Source of the DNA: CAXSBA01 sp965277105
Lineage (GTDB): Bacteria > Spirochaetota > UBA12135 > COTS27 > CAXSBA01
Assembly (NCBI GenBank): GCA_965277105.1
Contig: OZ255710.1
Span: 434,001-498,000 of the forward strand
Length of the DNA stretch: 64,000 bases
Direction: 5' to 3'
A program made the translations under genes and the position numbers. Positions 14,519 through 23,615 of the stretch are shown here, in pieces; position 1 is the first letter of the stretch; the number at the start of each line of letters is the position of its first letter. The notes beneath the pieces were generated by a model. The model made no database searches and had not been told where the DNA came from. It saw nothing but the letters and a program-made list of their open reading frames with translations.

Positions 14519-15792
14519 CAGTGAACTTTTAAAATTAGACTATTGATTTTATGGCTAAAACTTGATTTAATGGTATAAGTAAAATATTTATCTTGATACA
14601 CGTAGTTACGGGTAGGAATTTGTTGGATATTTTCTAATAAATACCCTCCAATGGTTTCAGCGTTTTCGCATTTTAAATCGGTTTTAAATTTTTCATTAAT
14701 ATCGCTAATGAGAATATTCGCTTTAACGTAGTAACGGTAGTCGTCTATCTTTTTAATTTGTTGCCCATTATTTTCTTCGTTTTCCTTTTTTTTTATGACC
14801 TTGTTGATGAGGTCATTTTTATTGACAATTCCTTCCATTCCTCCGTATTCGTCAACAATAACGGCAATATTACTAGAAGAGTTCAAAATTTCATTTAAAA
14901 CTTCCAGCACGTTTTTATTTTCGGAAATGACCCTAGGTTTGGTAAGATAACGATCAATGTTTTTAGCGGTAATCGTTAGAGGAGAAGAGTAGGCTAATTT
15001 TTTTTTATCGATAACTCCTAATAGATTGTCTTTTAGTTTTTTATAAACGGGAATGTTTTTATGGGGAAATTTTTTAATAATCGGCAAGAGGTTTTTCTTT
15101 TTATACTTGGCTAAATCAATTCCTTCTACTTCTTCTCGAGTGATAAGAAATGCTTTAATGGAAGTGTTGATGTAATTAATCGTTGTTTCCATAAGGAGGC
15201 TTTCAATTTTTTTTAAAGAACCTATTTGTCTTCCGCGACTAATAAAAGCAATCATTTCTCTTTTCCCTAGAATAATCTTTTTTTTTATTTTTTTTCTACC
15301 ATAAGTGCTGATGACTTGGTGGGCTATTAATCTTAATAAAAAAATTAAGGGATAAAAAACGATGTAACCAAAATATAAAAAAGGGGCAAAAATATTAGTT
15401 AACCAAAAGTTATAACGCACAGCAAAAAGTTTAGGGAGAAGCTCGGACAAGATTAAAACACAGCCAGTAAAAAGAATAACAAAAATAATTTCAAATAGCG
15501 CTTCAGAAAAAGCAAAGTACTCTCCTAAACTCTTTATGTTTTCTCCTAGGTAGGCAAAAAATAGAGTATTAGCTGAAATCGTAGCCAGGACGTTAAAAAA
15601 AATATTCCCGACTAAGATGATGATGATAAAGTAATTAAATTCATCAATAATTTTTAGTTTTATTTTAGAGATAAAACTTTTTTCTCGTTTAATTTTATTT
15701 TTTTGGATTTTGTCTAAGGATAAAAAAGTGGCTTCACATGCCGAAAAAAAAGCGGAGAAAAAAAAACCTATTAGGAGATAAAATACTAGCAA
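14518..15792 (-). CDS. CNNM/CorC (HlyC/TlyC)-family membrane protein, copy 1
   Basis: A 424-residue paralogue of the next gene with the same order: DUF21 membrane domain (about 1-150, with FSACEATFLSLDKIQ), linker, CBS pair (about 205-325, including the IAVIVDEYGGMEGIV signature) and CorC_HlyC domain (about 340-424). The two paralogues differ strongly in sequence, so the duplication is old. The first codon is a TTG whose position overlaps a TATAAT sequence, so the exact start is uncertain. Two copies of GAAATGAAATA spaced 13 bases apart (15798-15808 and 15811-15821) lie directly upstream. It is the first gene of a two-gene operon. Confidence 0.85.
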   Translation of the reverse strand: MLVFYLLIGFFFSAFFSACEATFLSLDKIQKNKIKREKSFISKIKLKIIDEFNYFIIIILVGNIFFNVLATISANTLFFAYLGENIKSLGEYFAFSEALFEIIFVILFTGCVLILSELLPKLFAVRYNFWLTNIFAPFLYFGYIVFYPLIFLLRLIAHQVISTYGRKKIKKKIILGKREMIAFISRGRQIGSLKKIESLLMETTINYINTSIKAFLITREEVEGIDLAKYKKKNLLPIIKKFPHKNIPVYKKLKDNLLGVIDKKKLAYSSPLTITAKNIDRYLTKPRVISENKNVLEVLNEILNSSSNIAVIVDEYGGMEGIVNKNDLINKVIKKKENEENNGQQIKKIDDYRYYVKANILISDINEKFKTDLKCENAETIGGYLLENIQQIPTRNYVYQDKYFTYTIKSSFSHKINSLILKVH

Positions 15793-15853
15793 TTATAGAA
15801 ATGAAATATCGAAATGAAATAGCTTTATTTTAACCAATAAAAAAATATTTTCT

Positions 15854-18739
15854 TTATTGATAATCCTCTAAAGGTGGGCAGGTGCAGTAAAAATTACGAT
15901 CACCATAAGCATTATCAATTCGAGCCACACTAGGCCAAAATTTTCTTTTTTTCACGTAAGGCAGCGGGAAGAAAGCCTGCTCTGTTGAGTAAGGTTGTTT
16001 CTTTTCATCGCTAATGTAATCCATAGAATGTGGGGCGTTTTTTAAAGGATTATTTTCTTTGTCTAACTTGCCATTTTTAATGTCTTCTATTTCTTTTCTA
16101 ATAGCAATAAGGGCGTCGCAAAATCGATCGATTTCTTCTTTGTCTTCGCTTTCAGTGGGTTCAATCATTAAAGTATTAGCCACTGGCCAGGACATAGTTG
16201 GAGCGTGAAAACCAAAATCCATTAACCTTTTGGCGACGTCTTCTGCTTGAATATTGCTTTCAGAAATAAAATTTCTTATGTCGATGATGAGCTCGTGGGC
16301 TACTAATCCTTTCCTTGAAGTAAATAAAACAGGGTAATATTTCTCTAATCTCTTTTTGATGTAATTGGCATTAAGAATAGAATAGGCGGTTGATTTTTTT
16401 ACTCCTTCATCCCCTAAAAGTTTAAGGTAGCCTAGTGAAATAATTAAAATACTAGCACTGCCCCAGGGAGCTGCGGAGATGGAGTTATTTTGTCGTCCTT
16501 CTATAGGAATAAGTGGATTCCCCGGAAGGAAAGGAATAAGGTGTTTTTTGACAACAATAGGGCCCATGCCCGGCCCACCCCCACCATGGGGGATAGCAAA
16601 AGTTTTATGAAGGTTGATGTGGCAGACATCAGCTCCGATTATTCCCGGACTGGTATAGCCGACTTGAGCATTGAGGTTAGCTCCGTCCATATAGACTTGC
16701 CCTTTATAGCGATGAATAAGATCGCAAATTTCTTTAATTTTTGGTTCAAATACCCCATGGGTGGAGGGGTAAGTTATCATTAAAGCAGCTAAATTCTCAC
16801 TATGTTCTTTGGCTTTTTTTTCTAAATCAGCTAAATCGGTGTCCCCGTTTTCTAAGCAACTAACAATAACCACTTTCATCCCTGCTAATATCGCGCTAGC
16901 TGGATTAGTGCCATGGGCTGAAGAAGGGATAAGGGCGACGTTACGATGCTTTTCGTTTTTAGCGATAAAGTAATTTCTAATAGCCAGCAGACCAGCGTAT
17001 TCTCCTTGAGCTCCTGAGTTGGGTTGGAGGGAAGTTTTGTCTAGGCCGGTAATTTTTTCTAAAGATTTTTCCAGTAAGTTGAAGATTTCTTGATAACCTT
17101 GAGTTTGTGCTAAAGGGGCGTAAGGATGAATTTCGGAGAAATTTTTGAAAGAAATAGGGGACATCTCCACAGCGGCGTTTAATTTCATCGTACAAGAACC
17201 TAGGGGAATCATAGAAGTGTTGAGCGAAAGGTCTTTTTTTTCTAGGTAGTTCAAGTAGCGAAGCATTTGAGTTTCTGAATGAATAGTATTGAAAATTTCA
17301 TGAGTTAAAAAATCGCTTTTTCTGATCAAAGCTTCTGGAATTTGAAGTGGAGTAGAAAAATCAATCTGGATATTATCTTCGTTAAAACTACCTCTTTTAA
17401 TTTCTTTAAACAGATTAATAATAGTTTTTATCTCTTCTTTAGACGCAGTTTCATCAAGAGAAATTCCCAGCTTATCGTTATTAGGAAATTGTCTAAAATT
17501 GATGAGATTTTCATTAGCTTTTTCATGAAGAGCAGTAATGACTTTTGGATCATCTTTAATAGTAATGGTGTCGAAGTAATAACGATTTTCTAGGCTATAT
17601 CCTATCCCCGATAAACAATCAGCTAAATATTTCGTTTGGTAATGAATGTTTAAGGCTATTTTTTTTACCCCTTCTCTGCCATGGTAGATAACGTACATAG
17701 CCGCTATATTGGCTAAAAGTGCTTGAGCGGTGCAGATGTTAGAGTTTGCTTTTTCTCTACGGATGTGCTGCTCTCTTGTTTGCAGGGACATCCTAAAAGC
17801 CACATTGTCAAATTTATCTTTAGTTACTCCAATAATTCGACCGGGAACAAACCTTTTGTATTCTTCCTTAGTGGACAAATAAGCTGCATGTGGTCCGCCG
17901 TAACCTAAGGGCACTCCAAGCCTTTGAGTGGAGCCAACGGCAATGTCCACTCCCCATTCACCTGGTGGCTTTAGTAGGGTAAGGGATAAAATATCGGCTA
18001 GGCCTATAACTAAAATATTTTTTTCCTTTAATTCTTTGACTAAATCTAAGTAATTATAAATTTCCCCATTTTCAGCTGGATACTGCACCACCACTGCAAA
18101 ATATTCTTCGTTTATAGTAGCTTGGGCTAGGTCTCCTATTTCTATTTCTATTTTAAGTGGGTGGGCTCTCGTTTTGATAATGTCAATAGTTTGAGGGAAG
18201 AGATGATTGCTAATGAAAATCTTATTCCGGTTTGCTTTAGCAATCCGATAAGCCATAAACATAGCCTCAGCAGCAGCAGTCCCTTCATCGAGTAAAGAAG
18301 CATTAGCCACGGGCAAGCCACTTAGTTCGGTAATCATAGTTTGAAAATTAAGGAGCGATTCTAAGCGACCTTGAGAAATTTCTGCCTGATAGGGGGTGTA
18401 TTGGGTGTACCAGCCGGGATTTTCTAAAAGTGACCTTTGGATTACCGGGGGCAAGAAGCAGTTGTAATATCCTAGTCCGATGTAGGATTTATACACTTGA
18501 TTTTTATTTCCTAAAGCAGTAATGTAGTTTAAAAATTCCTTTTGGCTTAGCGCTTTTCCATGCCCGTCTTCCAGGGCAGAAAAATCTTTTAGTTTAATAG
18601 CATCAGGGATAACTTCTTCCATCAAAGCTTCCATAGAAGCAAAACCAATTTCTTTTAGCATTGCTTGGGTTGCTTTTGAGGAAAGAGTGCCTATATGGCG
18701 GTTGATAAAGGGATCGGGATTAGAAAAAATAGTCGACAA
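15854..18739 (-). CDS. gcvP: Glycine dehydrogenase (decarboxylating), single-chain P protein
   Basis: PLP-dependent P protein of the glycine cleavage system. It decarboxylates glycine and passes the aminomethyl group to the lipoyl arm of GcvH. At 961 residues it is the fused single-polypeptide type, not the split GcvPA/GcvPB type. Landmarks are FINRHIGTLSSK at the N-terminus, the first half with LLDEGTAAAEAM, and the second half with SMIPLGSCTMKLNA. The PLP lysine lies in INLHKTFAIPHGGGGPGMGP, and the end is PYVKKRKFWPSVARIDNAYGDRN. It starts three bases after the gcvT stop and is co-transcribed with it. gcvH is not between or beside them, which is unusual for a gcv operon. Confidence 0.97.
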   Translation of the reverse strand: MSTIFSNPDPFINRHIGTLSSKATQAMLKEIGFASMEALMEEVIPDAIKLKDFSALEDGHGKALSQKEFLNYITALGNKNQVYKSYIGLGYYNCFLPPVIQRSLLENPGWYTQYTPYQAEISQGRLESLLNFQTMITELSGLPVANASLLDEGTAAAEAMFMAYRIAKANRNKIFISNHLFPQTIDIIKTRAHPLKIEIEIGDLAQATINEEYFAVVVQYPAENGEIYNYLDLVKELKEKNILVIGLADILSLTLLKPPGEWGVDIAVGSTQRLGVPLGYGGPHAAYLSTKEEYKRFVPGRIIGVTKDKFDNVAFRMSLQTREQHIRREKANSNICTAQALLANIAAMYVIYHGREGVKKIALNIHYQTKYLADCLSGIGYSLENRYYFDTITIKDDPKVITALHEKANENLINFRQFPNNDKLGISLDETASKEEIKTIINLFKEIKRGSFNEDNIQIDFSTPLQIPEALIRKSDFLTHEIFNTIHSETQMLRYLNYLEKKDLSLNTSMIPLGSCTMKLNAAVEMSPISFKNFSEIHPYAPLAQTQGYQEIFNLLEKSLEKITGLDKTSLQPNSGAQGEYAGLLAIRNYFIAKNEKHRNVALIPSSAHGTNPASAILAGMKVVIVSCLENGDTDLADLEKKAKEHSENLAALMITYPSTHGVFEPKIKEICDLIHRYKGQVYMDGANLNAQVGYTSPGIIGADVCHINLHKTFAIPHGGGGPGMGPIVVKKHLIPFLPGNPLIPIEGRQNNSISAAPWGSASILIISLGYLKLLGDEGVKKSTAYSILNANYIKKRLEKYYPVLFTSRKGLVAHELIIDIRNFISESNIQAEDVAKRLMDFGFHAPTMSWPVANTLMIEPTESEDKEEIDRFCDALIAIRKEIEDIKNGKLDKENNPLKNAPHSMDYISDEKKQPYSTEQAFFPLPYVKKRKFWPSVARIDNAYGDRNFYCTCPPLEDYQ

Positions 18740-18742
18740 TTT

Positions 18743-19807
18743 TTAGAGAAAAACTCTTTTAGTGATATCAGCCTTGTAAAATTTATCGCGAATTTTGATT
18801 TTAATCTTTTTAGCAGCATAATTTTTGGGGATATACCCTAGCCCTATATTTTTTTTAAGGCTAGGAGAAAAACAACCACTAGTAACTTCTCCAAGGGCAT
18901 TGTCGTTTTCATTATAGATTTCATGATAGGTCCTAGCAAAAGCTTTCTCTTCCATAATAAAACCAGTAATTTTCTTTTTTTCTTCGCTAGATTGCTCTCG
19001 ATACTCAAGTAATGCCGATTTACCAATAAAATCTTTATCAAAAGAAATAGTCCATCCTAACCCTGCTTCTAGGGCATTATAGTTTTCATTAATTTCATTG
19101 CCATAAAGAGAGTAGCCTTTTTCTATCCTAAGGCTATCGCGGGCCCCTAATCCACAGGGCTTGATATTGGCAACTAAACATTTTTCATAAAAATCATCAA
19201 CGATAGTATTAGGAACAAGCACTTCCACGCCTTTTTCTCCGGTATAACCAGTATTAGCTACTATTATCGAAGCATTATTTTGTTGGATTTTTTCAAAAGT
19301 AAAAGGTTTTGTAATTGTAAGTTGAGGGAAAATTTCGTTAATATACTTTGCTGAGTTTTTGCCTTGAATGGCTAGTAGGGAAAATTCTTCCGATAAATTG
19401 TTTAGTTCTGCTTTAAAGGAATTTTTTTGGAGATTTTCCTTAATCCAAGTAAAATCTTTTTCAATGTTAGAGGCATTAACAATCAGATAAAAAGTCGTCT
19501 CGCTTTCATAATAAACGATAATATCATCGACAAAAGTGCCATTTTCATAAAGCAAGGGAGAATAAATAGCCGAACCAGGGTTTATTTTGGATAAATTATT
19601 AGAAATAAGGTAATTGATAGCTGAATAAGCGTCTTCCCCGCTAAGCATAAAGTTTCCCATATGGGAAACATCAAATATTCCCACTTCATTTCTAACCGCT
19701 AAATGCTCAGCGATAATTGAGTCATAATAAAGGGGCATTTGCCAACCAAAAAAGTTAATCATTTTGGCTTGTAGGCTAGTATGCTTTTCGTGAAGTGCTA
19801 AATCCAT
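18743..19807 (-). CDS. gcvT: Glycine cleavage system aminomethyltransferase (T protein)
   Basis: Transfers the methylene carbon from aminomethyl-GcvH to tetrahydrofolate and releases ammonia. The 354-residue protein is complete: LHEKHTSLQAKMINFFGWQMPLYY, the EVGIFDVSHMGNF motif, NTGYTGEKGVEVLVP, GLGARDSLRIEKGYSLYGNEI and the late EVTSGCFSPSLKKNIGLGYIP. It is the first gene of gcvT-gcvP. A TATAAT box ends 11 bases before the ATG and there is no Shine-Dalgarno, so the leader would be only about four bases. This leaves no room for a glycine riboswitch. Confidence 0.96.
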   Translation of the reverse strand: MDLALHEKHTSLQAKMINFFGWQMPLYYDSIIAEHLAVRNEVGIFDVSHMGNFMLSGEDAYSAINYLISNNLSKINPGSAIYSPLLYENGTFVDDIIVYYESETTFYLIVNASNIEKDFTWIKENLQKNSFKAELNNLSEEFSLLAIQGKNSAKYINEIFPQLTITKPFTFEKIQQNNASIIVANTGYTGEKGVEVLVPNTIVDDFYEKCLVANIKPCGLGARDSLRIEKGYSLYGNEINENYNALEAGLGWTISFDKDFIGKSALLEYREQSSEEKKKITGFIMEEKAFARTYHEIYNENDNALGEVTSGCFSPSLKKNIGLGYIPKNYAAKKIKIKIRDKFYKADITKRVFL

Positions 19808-19818
19808 TAGTTAATGCA

Positions 19819-19824
19819 ATTATA
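19819..19824 (-). promoter_or_regulatory. -10 box of gcvT-gcvP, near-leaderless
   Basis: TATAAT on the minus strand, 11 bases from the gcvT ATG. The predicted start site would give a leader of about four bases. Confidence 0.5.
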
Positions 19825-19997
19825 CTATATAGCCTATTACAAGATTATAAAATTTCTTTTTTATTTTTTATTCTTAGCAATTTTATAGACAATAATAATT
19901 TTATTTTAGTGGTTTTTAGGGTGAAAATTTGATTTTTTGGCTAAAAAAATTATATTAATATTGATATTATTAATGATTAATTTAAAAAGGAATAGTT

Positions 19998-21845
19998 ATG
20001 ACAACTGAATTAAAAGAAAAAAAAGGAAACATTAGCGTCCATACAGAAAACCTCCTACCCATTATTAAAAAATGGCTTTATTCCGAAAGAGACATTTTTT
20101 TGCGAGAGCTGATTTCCAACGCCCATGACGCTATTAAGAAATTAGACCGACTATCTGATCTAGGCGAGTTTAAAGGTAATTTGCCGAATCCTCTTATCAA
20201 TATCCAAATAGATAAAGAAAAAAAGACTTTAGCTTTCATCGATAATGGATTAGGGATGACTGGAGAAGAGATTGAAAAGTATATCAACCAAATAGCATTT
20301 TCGGGGGCGGAAGAATTTGTTAAAAAGCATCATCAAAAAGACGACAAAAATGACATTATTGGGCATTTTGGACTAGGCTTTTTCTCTTCTTATATGGTGG
20401 CGGATTTAGTAGAAATTAACAGCCTATCGTACTTAGAAAATAGCACGCCGGCTTATTGGCAATCAGATGGCAATAAAGAGTTTGTTCTAAAAGTGGGGGC
20501 GAAAAAAGCAATCGGAACAGAACTCATTCTACACGTTAATAAAGAAAGCGAAGACCTTTTAGATGAAAACAAAATCAAAGAATTAGTCGAGAAATTTTCC
20601 AACTTTCTTCCTGTAGAAATTCAAGTGAACGGGAAAAAAGCTAATAATATGGATCCGCTTTGGCAGAAAAAGCCAACCGAGTTAAAAGAGAAAGATTATC
20701 AAGAATTTTATAAAAAGATCTTCCCTTATGAAGATGAGCCCATTTTTCATATTCACCTTAATGTGGATTTTCCGTTCAAGCTAAAAGGGTTATTATACTT
20801 CCCAAAAGTAAAAGCTGATTTTGACATCAATGCCAAGGGGCGCATCAAGCTTTTTTCTAATAACGTTTTTGTCTCCGATAATATTTTAGATATTATTCCT
20901 AATTATTTTAATTTGTTAAGGGGAGTTATCGATAGCCCAGATATCCCACTAAACGTTTCTCGGAGTGCCCTGCAAACGGATAATAATGTGCGCAAAATTG
21001 CCAATCATATTATCAAAAAAATTGCTGATAAATTGCAAGAAATGTATAAGGAAAATACTAAGGAGTATGAAAAAAACTGGGAGAGCCTTAGTCCTTTTAT
21101 TAAGCTAGGAATTATCAATGATGGTGATTTTTACGATAAAGTGAAAGAGATTATCATTTTTAAAAACCACCAAGATAAAACCACTACCTTGGCTGATTAT
21201 CAAAAAAATAATCCTAAACTTAAAAACAAAGTTTTGTATACCAATGACGTGAAAAAGCAATCTTTGTTTATTGATAATTTAACAAAAGAGGGAGTCGAGG
21301 TTTTAGTGTTAAACTCTCCTATTGATAATCACTTTGTTCAGCATTTGGAAATGAAGCATTCGCCTCTTCGTTTTCTGCGAGTAGATAGCGACACTACGGC
21401 TAATCTTTTACAAGATGACAGCGAAAAAAAAGAAGATAAAGCTAAAACTAGCTCGGAGGATCAAAAGGTAATTGACTTTATTAAAAAAAGCATTGGTCGA
21501 GAGAGCTTGGAAATTAAGTTTGATGATTTCCCAGAGCAAAAGCTTCCTTGTTTGTTTATTTTAAACGAGCAAATGCGAAGGTTCAATGAAATGGCTTTCC
21601 TGCAATCTTTTGGCAAAGAAGAGCAAGATCAAAGTTTGTTTGGGAATCTAGTTTTAAATAATAACAATGCCTTAGTGCAGAAAATAAAATCTTTAAGTAA
21701 ATTAGAAGTTGCTGAAAGCAAAGATAAAGCCAAGCAGATAGCTCAAGACCTTTTCCATTTAGGGTTATTACAACAAGGCTTATTAAAAGGCAAAGATTTA
21801 TCGGAGCTTATTATCAAAGTAGGTGGGCTTTTAGAAAAAGCGTAA
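19998..21845 (+). CDS. htpG: Chaperone HtpG (Hsp90)
   Basis: ATP-dependent Hsp90 chaperone of the cytoplasm. The 615-residue protein has the N-terminal GHKL ATPase domain (ERDIFLRELISNAHDAIKKL, DNGLGMT, GHFGLGFFSSYMV), the middle client-binding domain (FPFKLKGLLYFPK, LFSNNVFVSDN, with the catalytic-loop arginine in SPDIPLNVSRSALQ) and the C-terminal dimerisation domain. Length is normal for bacterial HtpG. A Shine-Dalgarno AAGGA precedes the ATG. A plausible sigma-70 promoter (TTGATT, 16 bases, TATATT) lies upstream, so it does not carry the hsp20-type element. It is followed after four bases by argB, an unexpected partner. Confidence 0.96.
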   Translation: MTTELKEKKGNISVHTENLLPIIKKWLYSERDIFLRELISNAHDAIKKLDRLSDLGEFKGNLPNPLINIQIDKEKKTLAFIDNGLGMTGEEIEKYINQIAFSGAEEFVKKHHQKDDKNDIIGHFGLGFFSSYMVADLVEINSLSYLENSTPAYWQSDGNKEFVLKVGAKKAIGTELILHVNKESEDLLDENKIKELVEKFSNFLPVEIQVNGKKANNMDPLWQKKPTELKEKDYQEFYKKIFPYEDEPIFHIHLNVDFPFKLKGLLYFPKVKADFDINAKGRIKLFSNNVFVSDNILDIIPNYFNLLRGVIDSPDIPLNVSRSALQTDNNVRKIANHIIKKIADKLQEMYKENTKEYEKNWESLSPFIKLGIINDGDFYDKVKEIIIFKNHQDKTTTLADYQKNNPKLKNKVLYTNDVKKQSLFIDNLTKEGVEVLVLNSPIDNHFVQHLEMKHSPLRFLRVDSDTTANLLQDDSEKKEDKAKTSSEDQKVIDFIKKSIGRESLEIKFDDFPEQKLPCLFILNEQMRRFNEMAFLQSFGKEEQDQSLFGNLVLNNNNALVQKIKSLSKLEVAESKDKAKQIAQDLFHLGLLQQGLLKGKDLSELIIKVGGLLEKA

Positions 21846-21849
21846 TTTT

Positions 21850-22713
21850 TTGAAGAATTTATCTCAGCAAGCCAAAATACTATCCGAAGCACTCCCGTAT
21901 TTTCAAAAATTTCAAGGGAAAAGGATGGTGATTAAAATTGGAGGCTCGGTCCTAGCCGAAGAGAATATTGACCAGGATCTTTTAAAAGACGTTGTTTTGA
22001 TGAAGTTAGTGGGAATGAATCCCATTATCGTTCATGGTGGAGGCAATCATATTTCTAAAGTAATGGCGAGGTTTAAAAAAGAATCCACTTTTATTGATGG
22101 GCTCAGGGTTACGGACAAGGAAACTTTAGAGATCACCCAAATGGTTTTAGAGGGAATTGTTAACCAAAAAATAGTTTCCCTCATTCAGCACTTTGGTGGC
22201 AAGGCGGTAGGTTTGTCAGGGCAAGATGGAGGGATGATTATTGCTAAAAAATTAAAAGACCAAAAAAGAGATTTAGGCTATGTGGGGGAGATTGTTCGCA
22301 TTAATCAGGCCCTAATAAGTCATTTAGAAATTTCAGGGCATATTCCAGTTATTTCTCCTCTAGGAATTGATGAGAAATATCAAGAGCATTTTAATATTAA
22401 CGCCGACACCGTAGCTACGGCACTTGCGATTGCGATTGAAGCAGAAAAACTTATTTTTATTAGCGACCAGTTAGGGGTTTATCGCGATTTTCAAGACCCC
22501 ACTTCGCTGATTAGTGAATTAAAAATTAGTGAAATAAAAACTATGAAAGAAAATAAAACAATTTATCAAGGAATGCTCCCTAAACTTGAATCAGCTAAAC
22601 GGGCTATTGAAAATAATATTAAAAGCGTGCATCTTATTTCGGGTAAAATTGAAAATGCTCTTTTGATGGAGCTGTTTACTGATGGAGGTATTGGCACTAA
22701 AATTTCCTTATGA
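21850..22713 (+). CDS. argB: Acetylglutamate kinase
   Basis: Phosphorylates N-acetylglutamate, the second step of arginine synthesis. The 287-residue amino-acid-kinase fold protein shows VIKIGGSVLA, the acetylglutamate-binding HGGGNHIS, GLRVTD, NINADTVATALA and the late TDGGIGTKIS end typical of ArgB. The first codon is TTG, four bases after the htpG stop, with the family N-terminus correctly placed. The N-terminal helix (about 1-22) resembles that of arginine-feedback-regulated NAGKs, but regulation cannot be decided by eye. Its end overlaps the argF start (ATGA), so translation of the two is coupled. Confidence 0.94.
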   Translation: MKNLSQQAKILSEALPYFQKFQGKRMVIKIGGSVLAEENIDQDLLKDVVLMKLVGMNPIIVHGGGNHISKVMARFKKESTFIDGLRVTDKETLEITQMVLEGIVNQKIVSLIQHFGGKAVGLSGQDGGMIIAKKLKDQKRDLGYVGEIVRINQALISHLEISGHIPVISPLGIDEKYQEHFNINADTVATALAIAIEAEKLIFISDQLGVYRDFQDPTSLISELKISEIKTMKENKTIYQGMLPKLESAKRAIENNIKSVHLISGKIENALLMELFTDGGIGTKISL

Positions 22714-23603
22714 AAAAAATCCGACACTTTTTAAACTTAGAAGATATTACTAAACAAGACTTAGAAAAAATTATCGAAGAAAGTAAAAAATTTAAAAAAG
22801 ATAAAAACTATCTCGATACTCTACTTTACAAAAAAAAAATAGGGTTAGTTTTCACCAAGCACTCCACTAGGACTCGAGCTTCTTTCGAAGTGGGAATAAA
22901 AGAAATGCAAGGAGAGACCGTTTTTTTTTCTAATAACGAAAGCCAATTTTCTCGTGGAGAGTCTTTTATAGATACCTTTAAAGTGCTGGAACGTTATTTT
23001 GATGCCCTAGTTATTCGTAACGACGATTATGCTTCCTTAGAAGAGTTTTCTACAGAAGCAAAAATTCCTATCATTAATGCTTTGACGAATTACAATCACC
23101 CTTGTCAGGCAATAGCTGACTACTTCACGATTTTAGAGCATAAGCAAAAAGTAGAAAATTTAAAAATCACTTTTTTAGGGGAAGGGAATAATGTGGCGAT
23201 TTCTTTAATTCTTTTAGCGGTTAAATTAGAACTTGATTTAACCTTAGGCATTCCACCTCGGCAAGGCAACCCTTTTTTCTTTGATTTACTAAAAAAATAC
23301 CCTCAAATCAAAATTACCGACAAACCCGAAGAAGCCATAAAAGCTAGTGATGTGGTGTATACGGATACTTGGAACTCTATGGGGGAGCAAAAAAAAAACC
23401 AAGAAATTTTTCAACCCTTTCAAGTAAATGCTCAACTAACAAAACTAGCCAAAGAAGATTTTATTTTTCTTCATTGCTTGCCAGCTTATCGAGGGCAAGA
23501 GGTAAGTAGTGAAATTATTGATGGTCCTAACTCGGTGGTTTTTGATCAAGCAGAAAATCGCTTGTTTACCCAGAAAGCTATTTTAGCACACTTATTAGGG
23601 TAA
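22710..23603 (+). CDS. argF: Ornithine carbamoyltransferase
   Basis: Makes citrulline from ornithine and carbamoyl phosphate. The 297-residue protein has the carbamoyl-phosphate loop STRTRASFEVG, the NYNHPCQAIADYF motif, a LGEGNNVA nucleotide-fold-like segment, DVVYTDTWNSMGEQ and the ornithine-site HCLPAYRGQEV. These motifs support a true OTCase rather than an acetylornithine or succinylornithine transcarbamylase. It is last in htpG-argB-argF and overlaps argB by four bases. argG and argH are not in the window. Confidence 0.95.
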   Translation: MKKIRHFLNLEDITKQDLEKIIEESKKFKKDKNYLDTLLYKKKIGLVFTKHSTRTRASFEVGIKEMQGETVFFSNNESQFSRGESFIDTFKVLERYFDALVIRNDDYASLEEFSTEAKIPIINALTNYNHPCQAIADYFTILEHKQKVENLKITFLGEGNNVAISLILLAVKLELDLTLGIPPRQGNPFFFDLLKKYPQIKITDKPEEAIKASDVVYTDTWNSMGEQKKNQEIFQPFQVNAQLTKLAKEDFIFLHCLPAYRGQEVSSEIIDGPNSVVFDQAENRLFTQKAILAHLLG

Positions 23604-23615
23604 CTTATTTAAAGC

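Noticed and set aside
19808..19997. Glycine riboswitch upstream of gcvT
   Set aside because: The promoter sits 11 bases before the ATG, leaving no leader.
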